Assembly (NCBI GenBank): GCA_041565275.1 | Contig: JBFGVE010000012.1 | Span: 1-36,018, forward strand | Reading direction: 5' to 3' | DNA: 36,018 nucleotides | Origin: CAWUKT01 sp041565275 | Lineage (GTDB): Bacteria > Bacteroidota > Bacteroidia > J057 > JADKCL01 | Part shown: one piece after another, positions 9,537-17,565 of the stretch | Layout: every line of letters starts with the position of its first letter | Numbering within the stretch: the stretch's first letter is position 1 | Made by a program: the position numbers and the translations under genes | The notes under the pieces: generated by a model | The model's input: the letters and a program-made list of their open reading frames with translations, nothing else | What the model was told of the DNA's origin: nothing | The model's database searches: none

Positions 9537-10325
9537 ATGAAGAGGAATTCGATCTCTGTTTTACTTGCTGCTTTCACAATTAGCTTTTTCCTATTTAGTT
9601 GCGAAGAGAAGCCAGTAACTATCCCCCAGGACCTTGAAGCTCCTGAGATATTCATGTCCAGTCCGGAGGTTGTTGAAATCGGCTCATATGTGGATTTCAA
9701 CAACCTCGATAGTATTCCGGTGGACATCCGATTTGAAGACGATATGCAACTCGCAAGTTACAGTATCAGTGTCCGTCAACGTGATGATCTCGTCTTCCTC
9801 AAGACCGGAACCGATGCTTGGAGTGCTGATTTCTTTGGTTTTCTTGAAGATAGAATTGATGCTGTCAACCGCTACATTCAGGTTCCGTTTGACCCTTCTG
9901 CCGGTCCCTATGAATTTGAAGTTGTTGTCAATGACACTTCCGGAAAGCAAACCATTCTGACCACTTATATACGGATTACAAACAATGTAGATACCCAGGC
10001 GCCTCAGATTGCATTCTTCAATCCAAACCCTTCCGTTATCGACACTTTTTCCATTGGTCAAACGATCCAAATCCGCGCCAACATCACCGACAACGATGTT
10101 GTCAAGAATGTAACTGCCAGGGTCCGCGATGCCTTCAGCAACGACCTCATGGAAAACAGTACCATTCAGTATGATAACCTCTTTCTTCAGCCCTATCTGC
10201 TGGATACATTTGTAACCATCCCTGCCGGGATCGTCCCCGGTGTGTACAAAGTTGAAGTATACGCCAACGATCCTACCAACAACTACGGTTACAGCCTCGA
10301 TTCGATCTATATCAGAACCAACTGA
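9537..10325 (+). CDS. Ig-like lipoprotein (possibly DUF4625-like)
   Basis: A 262-residue predicted lipoprotein. Residues 1-21 form a signal peptide (KRNSISVLLAAFTISFFLFS) with the lipidation cysteine at C22, followed by EEKP. The mature part has two similar beta-sandwich units. Each opens with 'APEIFMSSP' or 'APQIAFFNP' and closes with a 'Y.FEV.VND' or 'YKVEVYAND' strand, as in the DUF4625/Ig-like lipoproteins of Bacteroidota. Probably anchored in the outer membrane and exposed to periplasm or surface; no enzymatic motif is visible. The VCBS-repeat protein starts 104 bp downstream on the same strand. A perfect 15-bp inverted repeat lies inside the coding region (9666-9707). Confidence 0.75.
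   Translation: MKRNSISVLLAAFTISFFLFSCEEKPVTIPQDLEAPEIFMSSPEVVEIGSYVDFNNLDSIPVDIRFEDDMQLASYSISVRQRDDLVFLKTGTDAWSADFFGFLEDRIDAVNRYIQVPFDPSAGPYEFEVVVNDTSGKQTILTTYIRITNNVDTQAPQIAFFNPNPSVIDTFSIGQTIQIRANITDNDVVKNVTARVRDAFSNDLMENSTIQYDNLFLQPYLLDTFVTIPAGIVPGVYKVEVYANDPTNNYGYSLDSIYIRTN
9666..9707. repeat. Perfect 15-bp inverted repeat inside a lipoprotein gene
   Basis: The arm GAGGTTGTTGAAATC (9666-9680) is exactly reverse-complemented at 9693-9707, with a 12-base loop. It encodes residues around EVVEIGSYVDFNNL. The RNA would form a stable hairpin about 130 nt into the coding sequence. Confidence 0.9.
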
Positions 10326-10429
10326 TTTCCAGATATCTTCTTTCTTCCGTAGCCTTTGGGATACGTTACTGACGGTAGCTAGGACAAATTCTTTTATTAA
10401 TTTCAAGGATTAGATCTCGTGTAATTCAT

Positions 10430-12658
10430 ATGAGAGGAACTAAAATTATTATTTGGGTTTTGGTCCTGTTGTCTGGCTCCCTTCAGGGCCAGAGCCCCTT
10501 GCTTGATCGGGTCAATTTCATCCAAGTGAATGAGAACGGCTTTCAGATGTCATTCCCCTTTGCTGGGGGTATGGACCAGCCACAGTTCAACGAAATGGAC
10601 CTGAATGGGGATGGCAGAATGGACTTAGTCGTATTTGACCGGGCCGGAAATAAGATCATCCCTTTCCTGAATGACGGAACTCCCAACACCGTAGACTACA
10701 GCTTTGCTCCCTCCTACGAAGACCAATTTCCGGAAGAACTGACCCACTATGCAGTTTTTCGGGACTTCAACTGCGACGGGCAAATGGATATATTTACCTC
10801 TAACCAGGACTTTATCCGAGTTTTCCAGAATGTCAGTACCGGGGCCAACTTTCAATTCAGTGTCTGGGTAGACTCCCTTCGTTCGGACTATGGAGCTGGC
10901 GCGGTAGCTTTAATCGTTTCTAATTTTGATGTACCGGGTTTGGCGGACATCGACAATGATGGTGACATTGACATTCTCACCTTTGATCCGGGAGGAAACT
11001 TCATGGAATATCACAAGAACCTTTCCGTGGAAAACAGTGGAGATTGTAATGCCATGGCGTTTACCCGTGTCAATGCCTGCTGGGGAAAGTTCCAGGAAAG
11101 CGCACTTGGTTCAGGAATCTCCCTGAACGTATCCTGCAGAGTTCCTCCAGGCACCAATTATGATCCTGCTTCGGGATCAGTCCACGCTGGCTCCACCGTT
11201 GCCATCTTCGACGAAAATAATGATGGAATAAAGGACGTCGTCCTGGGCGACCTGACCAGCAATGCTCTGACCTACCTCCGCAACGGCGGCACAGTCAGTA
11301 ACGCTCTGATTGACAGTGTGCATAATAACTTTCCCAACTATGATACCCCTGCCCTCATTGACAATTTCCCCGGAGCCTATTTTTTGGATGTCAACAACGA
11401 CGGCAGGGAGGATATGATTGCAGCTCCAAATTCAACTGCTGCGACCTTCAACTATCAAAATGTCTGGTACTACCAGAATATATCTGCGACAGGAGGCGTA
11501 CAATTATCCCAAACCAGTACCAAATTCCTTCAGAAGGATATGATCGACCTGGGAACTTGTGCCTACCCCGTTTTTTTTGACTTCAACAATGATGGGCTAA
11601 AAGACCTGCTCGTTGGCAATTACAATACTAAAATTCAGGCCGGAACCGCAGGTACTACTTCAGGGTTGGCCTTATTTTTGAATACAGGTACCTCCACCCT
11701 GCCCTCCTTCCAATTGGTAACCCGGGACTTTGAGAACCTATCCGCTACCTTGGGCAATAACCTTTACGGATTTACCCCAACGCTTGGAGATCTGGACAAC
11801 GATGGTGATTTAGATATGATGATCGGGGATGCGAGCGGTAAACTCCATTACTTTGAGAACATCGCTCCTAGTGGACAGACAGCAGACTTCGTACTGGCAC
11901 AAAGCAATTACAAGAACATTGATGTTGGAAATTTTTCCACTCCTAATCTTGTGGACATTGACCGAGACGGGAAATTGGACATGGTCATCGGAGAGATGTC
12001 AGGGACATTAAATTATTTTCACAATATCGGAACTGCCCAGGTTGCAGACTTTTCCAGTTCTCCTGACAACAGCAATTGGGGGGGTGTGGACACAGATCCT
12101 GAATGCTGTACCGGATGGAGTGTGCCAGCCGTTTTTGAAAATCCAGCTACAGGAAGATACGACCTTCTGGTAGGTTCAGAGAAAGCCAACATTCTCTATT
12201 ACGAGGATATTGAAAGCGAATTAGGAAGTAACTTCACCCTTGACGATCCAGCTTTTGGCAATATCAAAGAAGGATTTAGGACTTCCATTGCCGCTGCTGA
12301 CCTGAATGGAGATAACAAACCTGAATACATTACAGGCAACCTACGCGGAGGGCTGGGATTTTATGCCGAGCAAGGTACTTATGTGGTCGGGGCCAGAGGA
12401 ACCCGGCCCGGTCCGGCCTTTAGCATTTTCCCCAACCCCAGCCAAGGAGCATTATACCTCAAGTCTGAAGTCCTTACCGGCACTGACCTTGAGATCAGTA
12501 TCTATGATATGCGTGGTCATGAGGTTTTCCGTACTGTTCAAAATTACTCAGGCTCAGCAATGGAATTCAGAGTGGGGGCACTTCCGGCTGGGCTTTATTT
12601 TATCCATGTCCTTACAAAAGATCGGTCCCTTGGTTCGCATAAATGGATCGTGAAGTGA
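10430..12658 (+). CDS. VCBS/FG-GAP-repeat secreted protein with T9SS sorting domain
   Basis: A 742-residue exported protein. The signal peptide covers about residues 1-20 (KIIIWVLVLLSGSLQG). The body holds at least nine FG-GAP/VCBS-type repeats with calcium-loop signatures, for example DLNGDGRMDLVVFD (from residue 57), DFNCDGQMDIF, DIDNDGDIDILTFD, DENNDGIKDVVLGD, DFNNDGLKDLLVG, DLDNDGDLDMMIGD and DIDRDGKLDMVIGE. Together these suggest a beta-propeller-like scaffold stabilised by Ca2+. The last roughly 75 residues (FSIFPNPSQGALYL...GLYFIHVLTKD) form a type A T9SS sorting domain. The protein is therefore predicted to cross the outer membrane by T9SS and be released or surface-anchored. Such proteins are often adhesive, but no specific ligand can be named. 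Confidence 0.88.
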   Translation: MRGTKIIIWVLVLLSGSLQGQSPLLDRVNFIQVNENGFQMSFPFAGGMDQPQFNEMDLNGDGRMDLVVFDRAGNKIIPFLNDGTPNTVDYSFAPSYEDQFPEELTHYAVFRDFNCDGQMDIFTSNQDFIRVFQNVSTGANFQFSVWVDSLRSDYGAGAVALIVSNFDVPGLADIDNDGDIDILTFDPGGNFMEYHKNLSVENSGDCNAMAFTRVNACWGKFQESALGSGISLNVSCRVPPGTNYDPASGSVHAGSTVAIFDENNDGIKDVVLGDLTSNALTYLRNGGTVSNALIDSVHNNFPNYDTPALIDNFPGAYFLDVNNDGREDMIAAPNSTAATFNYQNVWYYQNISATGGVQLSQTSTKFLQKDMIDLGTCAYPVFFDFNNDGLKDLLVGNYNTKIQAGTAGTTSGLALFLNTGTSTLPSFQLVTRDFENLSATLGNNLYGFTPTLGDLDNDGDLDMMIGDASGKLHYFENIAPSGQTADFVLAQSNYKNIDVGNFSTPNLVDIDRDGKLDMVIGEMSGTLNYFHNIGTAQVADFSSSPDNSNWGGVDTDPECCTGWSVPAVFENPATGRYDLLVGSEKANILYYEDIESELGSNFTLDDPAFGNIKEGFRTSIAAADLNGDNKPEYITGNLRGGLGFYAEQGTYVVGARGTRPGPAFSIFPNPSQGALYLKSEVLTGTDLEISIYDMRGHEVFRTVQNYSGSAMEFRVGALPAGLYFIHVLTKDRSLGSHKWIVK

Positions 12659-12673
12659 TTTCTTAATTGGGTA

Positions 12674-12704
12674 TTGGTTCTTAATGGAAACTCTACTAGA
12701 TTTG
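12674..12704 (+). promoter_or_regulatory. Promoter of the merC-like gene
   Basis: TTG (12674-12676) and an exact TAnnTTTG box, TAGATTTG (12697-12704), are separated by 20 bp, as in Bacteroidota primary-sigma promoters. Transcription would begin near 12710, about 30 nt before the ATG. The -7 box overlaps the palindrome at 12701-12719. Confidence 0.6.
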
Positions 12705-12719
12705 CAACATTATTGCAAA
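12701..12719. promoter_or_regulatory. Palindromic operator, probably for a Fur/Zur-family repressor
   Basis: The sequence is TTTGCAA-N5-TTGCAAA, two perfect 7-bp arms, and it covers the end of the -7 box and the predicted transcription start. A repressor bound here would block RNA polymerase. The convergent neighbour is a Fur/Zur-family regulator, which makes it the natural candidate. The pairing is inferred. Confidence 0.55.
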
Positions 12720-12739
12720 AGCAACGAGCGTTCAGATCT

Positions 12740-13162
12740 ATGCCCAACATCAATTCAAAAACATCGATTCAGAGCACCGGCAAATGGGGCGCCCTGCTTG
12801 CACTCGCCTGTGCTATCCATTGCGTCGCGATGCCCTTCACAGCAGCTCTGTTACCCCTGATCGGCTTGCAATTCCTCGAATCTACAGCATTTGAACTGTC
12901 TATTGTTGGTCTCGGCCTTGGTTTTGGCACGTACTCCATCGTAAAAGGTTTTCTGAGGGTTCACCGCAATAAGAATATTCTCGGTTTATTCACCTTTGGC
13001 GCGGCAGTAATGTTATTTGGCATCCTAAGTGCTGAAGAACCAATGGAGATATGGTTGGTAATAGTTGGTGCATTGTCAGTGGGTACAGCCCAATGGATCA
13101 ACGTTCGCAACAGCCACGCAGTAGCCCACTCCGAAAGTACTTGTCTTCACGCTGCGAAATAA
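12740..13162 (+). CDS. MerC-domain membrane protein
   Basis: A 140-residue inner-membrane protein with four hydrophobic segments (about 18-46, 51-70, 80-98 and 102-118). Helix 1 carries the motif C24-A-I-H27-C28 followed by VAMPF. This 'CAIHC' signature marks the MerC-domain proteins of Bacteroidota. MerC in mercury operons moves Hg2+ inward; in Bacteroidota most homologues are not in mer operons and probably handle another metal. The C-terminus is rich in possible ligands (HAVAHSESTCLH). An upstream TTG could extend the frame to 12674, but that would start inside the promoter; the ATG at 12740 is preferred. The palindromic operator and the Fur/Zur-like gene opposite suggest metal-dependent control. 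Confidence 0.82.
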   Translation: MPNINSKTSIQSTGKWGALLALACAIHCVAMPFTAALLPLIGLQFLESTAFELSIVGLGLGFGTYSIVKGFLRVHRNKNILGLFTFGAAVMLFGILSAEEPMEIWLVIVGALSVGTAQWINVRNSHAVAHSESTCLHAAK

Positions 13163-13232
13163 ACAATTAAGTCCGGGAAGATTTGTCAATGACAACAGAG
13201 GCAATACTCGCTGAATCTGGACGGATTTCTTA

Positions 13233-13658
13233 CTAGCTGCACCCATCACAAGTTCCGACCATGAGCAGCTTTTGTTCTTGGATCTTATACCCATTGGGAA
13301 GTGTAATTCTGGGGATCAGGGTGTCTTCAATACATGTCGTTTGTCCACAAATGATGCACTTGAAGTGGACATGGTCGTGGTGGTGGATATGGTCAGTGCA
13401 GGCATCCTTACACAATGCATATTTCATGGCACCTGAATCATCCAATACGGTATGTATCAGACCTTTTTCTTGATAAAGGGTGAGGGTACGGTAGATTGTC
13501 ACCCGGTCGCACTGATCCTCCAGCGCCTTTTCGATATCCGGTTGTGACAATGCATGCCCTTTTTCTGTGAACTGGTGAAGGATATCCAGCCGACTTCCAG
13601 TCTTGCGAATGTCGTGGTCCTTAAGAATCCTAACCAGAGTAGCCTGATTTACAACCAT
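13233..13658 (-). CDS. Fur/Zur-family transcriptional repressor
   Basis: A 141-residue metalloregulator of Fur family length. The N-terminal winged helix runs to about residue 80, with the recognition region DRVTIYRTLTLYQEKGLIH (51-69). The dimerisation and metal-binding half has the histidine cluster H90-x-HHHDHVH98. It also has two CxxC pairs, C101/C104 and C137/C140, the usual structural zinc site. The cluster and pairs fit Zur or Fur; zinc sensing is my favoured reading given the merC-like gene opposite, but iron or another metal cannot be excluded. It probably dimerises and binds the palindrome at 12701-12719. Its own -7 box ends only 4 bp before the ATG, so its mRNA may be leaderless. 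Confidence 0.88.
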   Translation of the reverse strand: MVVNQATLVRILKDHDIRKTGSRLDILHQFTEKGHALSQPDIEKALEDQCDRVTIYRTLTLYQEKGLIHTVLDDSGAMKYALCKDACTDHIHHHDHVHFKCIICGQTTCIEDTLIPRITLPNGYKIQEQKLLMVGTCDGCS

Positions 13659-13662
13659 AGTT

Positions 13663-13693
13663 CAAAAATAGACAATGTTACAGGGCTTATCAA
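13663..13693 (-). promoter_or_regulatory. Promoter of the Fur/Zur-like gene
   Basis: On the minus strand TTG (13691-13693) lies 20 bp before an exact TAnnTTTG box, TATTTTTG (13663-13670). The box ends 4 bp before the start codon, so transcription should begin at or next to the ATG. The merC-type palindrome is not present here. Confidence 0.6.
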
Positions 13694-13708
13694 GATGCTG
13701 TAGCTGGT

Positions 13709-14335
13709 TCAATATTTTAACCAGTAATACATCATCTTGATGCACTCGTTGTTCACAAATAGCAACCCCTGTTCCTTTTTCCACCAAGCATCCACCTCAA
13801 AAGTACTGTCTTGAACACCTCGCAGCACCATTTCTACACCCGAAAAGTACATCCTGTGCCGGAAGTAGGTGTGGATACGGCGGGTATGAAAGAGAGATGA
13901 AACCACCATTACCTTGCTGTAGCTATGCTGTTGGCAATGCTTGACAATGGCTTCGAACTCCTCGTAAGTACTTGTACCCATGGGCAGCAGTTCAATATCA
14001 TTCATCGGCATTCCTGCTTGCTTCAGAACCTTAGACGTCGCCATAGAAGACAAATCATTGATCCCATACAATTCAAGGTAAGTATTGGTTTCCCCACCCA
14101 GGCAAACAACACGCGGCCCCCAACCCTCTTTGTACAACTTAAAGGCCTCCATTCCACGGTCATAGGGATTTCCCGAAAGCACGTAAATTGCATCCACACG
14201 CTGTTTTGGGTCCTCCACCACCAGAAAATTACCTATGCTCTTCATTATCTGGTTGCGAATCAGCAAAGGGAATGAGATAAGTATGAAAGAGAAGATCAAC
14301 CACTTTCTCCACTTGCCGGAACTGCGTTTGCTCAT
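13709..14335 (-). CDS. DUF218 (SanA/YdcF-like) membrane protein
   Basis: A 208-residue protein of the DUF218 (SanA/YdcF/ElyC) family. The basic N-terminus MSKRSSGKWRK is followed by one membrane helix (about 12-28, LIFSFILISFPLLI). The periplasmic domain carries the family landmarks DAIYVLSGNPYDRGMEAFKLYKEGW, a 'GTSTYEEF' segment, and VVSSLFHTRRIHTYF near the C-terminal half. Members are linked to envelope barrier function and peptidoglycan or polysaccharide assembly; the exact reaction is not known. I chose the ATG at 14335 rather than 14359, because the longer form adds an unlikely hydrophobic extension. The divergent amidase has a possible ATG at 14334, so the two starts may overlap. Confidence 0.83.
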   Translation of the reverse strand: MSKRSSGKWRKWLIFSFILISFPLLIRNQIMKSIGNFLVVEDPKQRVDAIYVLSGNPYDRGMEAFKLYKEGWGPRVVCLGGETNTYLELYGINDLSSMATSKVLKQAGMPMNDIELLPMGTSTYEEFEAIVKHCQQHSYSKVMVVSSLFHTRRIHTYFRHRMYFSGVEMVLRGVQDSTFEVDAWWKKEQGLLFVNNECIKMMYYWLKY

Positions 14336-15935
14336 GGGAACAATATATACAAAAATCAATTTCTGTATTTTAGCAACTCTGATTGGAAGAACTCAAATAC
14401 CGTCGCGAAGCTGTACCCTGAAAACGGCTTCCTTGTGCTTGGCCCTACTCATGGGAGGAATGATCACCTCATTTTATTCCTGTAAGAACGGCAAAGCACA
14501 GCGCCAGAGATCGCCGACTTCCCACAGGTTGTCTTCATCTGTGGGGACCTGCGCAACTTTCCAAACAGGAACTGACTCAACTTTATCAACAAGCGCCAGT
14601 ATAATTCTTGAACGCATCCATAGGTATTTAGTCAAAGACGATGTCCTCTACGATCAGCTTTTCTGGGATAAGGAAGGGATCAAAATATTCTCCCGGGCCA
14701 CTGACAACGACTCGGGCTTAGCAGCAATCAGTGTTCCCTGGCAATTTACCAACCGCTACCTCTGCTTGTTTAGCCGTGGACAGAACCTGGAACGAACCTC
14801 AGAATGGAGCCAGAGAATTCTGGAGGAGGAAAATTGTGAAGAACCTGCCCGTCCCTTAGGGTTTCAACCTACTCAGAAAAAGCCGCTGAAGGGATTCCGG
14901 ATTGCACTGGATCCAGGCCATGTAGGAGGTACCATGGCCTTTGCATCCATGGAAAAGAAATTTGTACAAATTGAAAGAAATAATCGTCCAGAGATCCATG
15001 AACCGGTAGCCTTCAACGAAGGAAACCTTGCTTTGGGAACCGCAATCCTCCTGAGAGACACTTTGGAAAAGCTTGGTGCCACCGTCTTTATGACCCGTGA
15101 AATAGAAGGTCACACCGCATTTGATATTTCCTTTGACGCTTGGCTAAAGAAGGAAACGGAGGAAGCTGAGACCGTCTCAGGGGAGGATTGGTCGAAGCTT
15201 CCAGGGAAAACCATCGAAGGATATCCCTTGCGATTGCGCAATGGTGCAGCATGGAACTGGACCCAGCAAGAGGAAATTCACGGAAAGGACTCACTTTGGT
15301 GGATGACAAAGGCAACCATGCGAGATGTATACAAAGTTCCTTTTCTCAAAGCTGACTTCAAACGACGAGCTGTCGAGATCAATCAATTCCAACCTCATAT
15401 CAGTCTCATTATCCATTACAACGTTTGGGAAAAAAACTCCTGGTCATCCGGAGAGTATCTCAACGCCATTGATGACAACTATACCATGGCATTCATTCCG
15501 GGTGGATTCATGGCTGGGGAATTAGATGAGCCAGAAGATTGTATGGCTTTTCTTGCCAAAGCGTTCAGTGACGATCTTCCCAAATCGGAACGCTTGTCGG
15601 GAGCTGTTGTCAAGGGATTTGAGAAATACCTTAAGGTTCCGATCATTCCCTACGACACTTCTCTTTACTACCTCAGGGATGCGTCTCTCCCGACCAGTCA
15701 AGATGGTGTATTTGCACGTAACCTTTCTCTCACCCGCATGATCCAAGGGCCAATGTGTTTTGGGGAAGCCCTTTACCAGGATAATGTTGACGAATGCCTT
15801 CGCCTCAACCGAAAAGAGATTTCACTTCCCGGTATGGAAACCCAACTTCCAGCCCGGCTCAAAGAGGCGGTCAACGGTTATGTAGAGGGTGTATTGAAAT
15901 ACGTGCAATCCGAATATTCGGATCAGACCAAGTGA
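14334..15935 (+). CDS. N-acetylmuramoyl-L-alanine amidase-like lipoprotein (Amidase_3)
   Basis: Zinc amidase of the Amidase_3 fold. It has RIALDPGHVGG (zinc His H196 counted from 14334), NEGNLALGTAILLRDTLEKLGATVFMTRE (zinc Glu), HISLIIHYNV (second zinc His) and a late GPMCFGEALYQ stretch that could supply the catalytic Glu. It would cleave the amide between muramic acid and the stem peptide. Large insertions make it longer than ordinary AmiC domains. The N-terminus is ambiguous. A clean lipoprotein signal, KTASLCLALLMGGMITSFYS followed by Cys (codon 14481), lies directly after an in-frame CTG at 14418. The nearest upstream ATG (14334) would add 28 residues and overlap the start of the DUF218 gene. 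The true start may be CTG 14418. Predicted periplasm-facing lipoprotein. Confidence 0.78.
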   Translation: MGTIYTKINFCILATLIGRTQIPSRSCTLKTASLCLALLMGGMITSFYSCKNGKAQRQRSPTSHRLSSSVGTCATFQTGTDSTLSTSASIILERIHRYLVKDDVLYDQLFWDKEGIKIFSRATDNDSGLAAISVPWQFTNRYLCLFSRGQNLERTSEWSQRILEEENCEEPARPLGFQPTQKKPLKGFRIALDPGHVGGTMAFASMEKKFVQIERNNRPEIHEPVAFNEGNLALGTAILLRDTLEKLGATVFMTREIEGHTAFDISFDAWLKKETEEAETVSGEDWSKLPGKTIEGYPLRLRNGAAWNWTQQEEIHGKDSLWWMTKATMRDVYKVPFLKADFKRRAVEINQFQPHISLIIHYNVWEKNSWSSGEYLNAIDDNYTMAFIPGGFMAGELDEPEDCMAFLAKAFSDDLPKSERLSGAVVKGFEKYLKVPIIPYDTSLYYLRDASLPTSQDGVFARNLSLTRMIQGPMCFGEALYQDNVDECLRLNRKEISLPGMETQLPARLKEAVNGYVEGVLKYVQSEYSDQTK

Positions 15936-15972
15936 GTCGGTAAACCAGTACACGTCTAAAGAAGCATCCAAA

Positions 15973-15989
15973 TCTGAAAAACTTTCAGA
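15973..15989. terminator. Small hairpin between convergent genes (weak terminator candidate)
   Basis: TCTGAAA-AAC-TTTCAGA is a 7-bp perfect stem in the 73-bp gap between the amidase and ndk stops. There is no clear T-tract on either strand, so termination is only possible. Confidence 0.25.
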
Positions 15990-16008
15990 CCAGGAACCAA
16001 AACAATTT

Positions 16009-16428
16009 CTAAGACATTTCCAGTTCAGAAAAGAAATAGCTTCCTTCCCGAATTGCATTCTCATCGGAATCTGAACCGTGGATCGCATTGGCATCAATCG
16101 TTTTTGCAAATCGGGCACGAATAGTGCCTTCCGCTGCCTCCTGTGGATCAGTTGCCCCTATCAGTGTTCGAAAATCAGCAACAGCATTTTCCTTTTCGAG
16201 GATAGCCGGGATACAGGGCCCGCTTGTCATGAATTCCACAAGGTCCTTGAAAAAGGGGCGCTCACGGTGGATATCGTAGAAATTTCCAGCGGTTAGATCA
16301 CTTAATTGTAGCATCTTCATCGCTTTGATCTTGAATCCGCCCGCAAGGATTTGGTCAATGATCTTGCCTGTGTAGCCATTGCGAACTGCATCAGGCTTGA
16401 TTATGGTAAAAGTAATATTGCCACTCAT
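16009..16428 (-). CDS. ndk: Nucleoside diphosphate kinase
   Basis: A 139-residue cytoplasmic enzyme that moves the gamma-phosphate from ATP to other (d)NDPs to balance nucleotide pools. The N-terminus TFTIIKPDAVRNGYTGKII and the active-site stretch NAIHGSDSDENA are textbook Ndk; the phosphorylated histidine is H117. Length matches the family. It converges on the amidase gene and is divergent from nrnA, from which it is separated by 91 bp containing promoters for both. A good promoter match lies 29 bp upstream of its ATG. Confidence 0.98.
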   Translation of the reverse strand: MSGNITFTIIKPDAVRNGYTGKIIDQILAGGFKIKAMKMLQLSDLTAGNFYDIHRERPFFKDLVEFMTSGPCIPAILEKENAVADFRTLIGATDPQEAAEGTIRARFAKTIDANAIHGSDSDENAIREGSYFFSELEMS

Positions 16429-16457
16429 TTTCAGTATTATTATGAATCTCTGCTAGG

Positions 16458-16488
16458 CAAAAATAGGATGGTATACCCTTTCGAACAA
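16458..16488 (-). promoter_or_regulatory. Promoter of ndk
   Basis: On the minus strand TTG (16486-16488) lies 20 bp before an exact -7 box TATTTTTG (16458-16465). The predicted start leaves a leader of about 20-25 nt before the ATG. Confidence 0.6.
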
Positions 16489-16505
16489 GTTAAAAATTTG
16501 TAACC

Positions 16506-16513
16506 TATCTTTG
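16506..16513 (+). promoter_or_regulatory. -7 box of nrnA, nearly at the start codon
   Basis: TATCTTTG matches TAnnTTTG exactly and ends 6 bp before the ATG at 16520. The best -33 candidate is an imperfect TTTCG at 16479-16483. If used, the transcript would begin at or within a base or two of the ATG. Confidence 0.45.
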
Positions 16514-16519
16514 CCGTCA

Positions 16520-17563
16520 ATGACCACAAATACTCTGTCTCGCTTTTCAATATTTCCAACCAGTGACATCGAAACCTTAAAAGATTTGCTGTCAGAACCC
16601 CGGAAAATTGTCATAACTACTCATGCCAACCCAGATGGTGATGCCATTGGCTCTTCGTTAGGCCTTTGGTGGCTTCTAGTCAGAAAAGGGCACGATGTCA
16701 AAGTGATCACTCCCAATCAATGGGACCACTTTCTGGCATGGCTTCCGGGAATAGGAAGTATCTTAAATTCCTACCGGGATATGAAAAAGGCAGAAAACTT
16801 GTTCAACAGTGCAGACATTGTTTTTTGCCTGGACTTTTCAGCTGCCCGCCGTGTAGGCGATATCGAAGAGGTTCTGAACAAAGTTCCCGGGAAAAAAATC
16901 ATAGTGGACCACCACCTTGACCCGGAAGATTGGGCAGACGTCTTGTTTCATGTCAACGGAACCTCTTCCACTGCTGAACTGATCTTTAGATTGGCAGTTC
17001 AAATGGAATGGACCGAAGAGATTGATCAGTGGGTGGCTGAATGTTTATACACAGGATTGCTGACAGATACTGGTTCCTTCAGACATTCTACGACTACTGC
17101 TGACGTCCATAGGATCGTTGCAGAATTAGTGGACACTGGAATCAAACCTGACCGGATACACAGCCTTATTTATAACCAATTCAGTGAGAGAAGACTCAAG
17201 TTCCTGGGTCATCTCTTGAAAGACAGGCTAGTTGTACTCCCAAAACTTAAGACGGCGTACATCACCATTACCATTGATGACATACGCAATTTCAAAGTTA
17301 AATCAGGAGATACTGAAGGGATAGTAAACTATACGCTCAGCCTTAAGGGGATCAACTTTGGAGTCTTGATAAAGGAAACCCCTGATGGGACCAAACTGAG
17401 CTTCAGGAGCAATGGATCCTTTCCCTGTAACGATTTTGCTGGCCATTTTAACGGAGGTGGGCACCACAATGCATCCGGAGGGAAACTAACAGCGACACTT
17501 TCTGAAACAGAACAGAAATTCATGGGTTTACTAGAAGAGTATAGAACACAACTCCTTTACTGA
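16520..17563 (+). CDS. nrnA: DHH-family phosphoesterase (NrnA-type nanoRNase/pAp phosphatase)
   Basis: A 347-residue DHH/DHHA1 enzyme. Motif I is THANPDGDAIGSSLG (H35, D39, D41), motif II is CLDFSAARR (D105), motif III is the DHH triad at 130-132 and motif IV is LLTDTGSFRHS (D183). The C-terminal DHHA1 domain ends with GGGHHNASGG (312-321). NrnA-type enzymes degrade RNA oligonucleotides of two to five residues and dephosphorylate pAp; some relatives cleave linear cyclic-dinucleotide products. Bacteroidota generally lack Orn, so this may be the main nanoRNase. I use the ATG at 16520; the TTG at 16511 lies within the -7 box. The FKBP lipoprotein follows 2 bp after the stop, suggesting co-transcription. 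Confidence 0.9.
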   Translation: MTTNTLSRFSIFPTSDIETLKDLLSEPRKIVITTHANPDGDAIGSSLGLWWLLVRKGHDVKVITPNQWDHFLAWLPGIGSILNSYRDMKKAENLFNSADIVFCLDFSAARRVGDIEEVLNKVPGKKIIVDHHLDPEDWADVLFHVNGTSSTAELIFRLAVQMEWTEEIDQWVAECLYTGLLTDTGSFRHSTTTADVHRIVAELVDTGIKPDRIHSLIYNQFSERRLKFLGHLLKDRLVVLPKLKTAYITITIDDIRNFKVKSGDTEGIVNYTLSLKGINFGVLIKETPDGTKLSFRSNGSFPCNDFAGHFNGGGHHNASGGKLTATLSETEQKFMGLLEEYRTQLLY

Positions 17564-17565
17564 TC

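Noticed and set aside
9684..10406. Minus-strand open frame of 240 codons over the Ig-like lipoprotein
   Set aside because: The plus frame has a signal peptide, lipobox and Ig-like repeats; the minus frame has none of these.
13183..13195. TTGTCA-A-TGACAA palindrome between merC and the Fur/Zur gene
   Set aside because: It lies between two convergent 3' ends, not at a promoter, and has only 6-bp arms.
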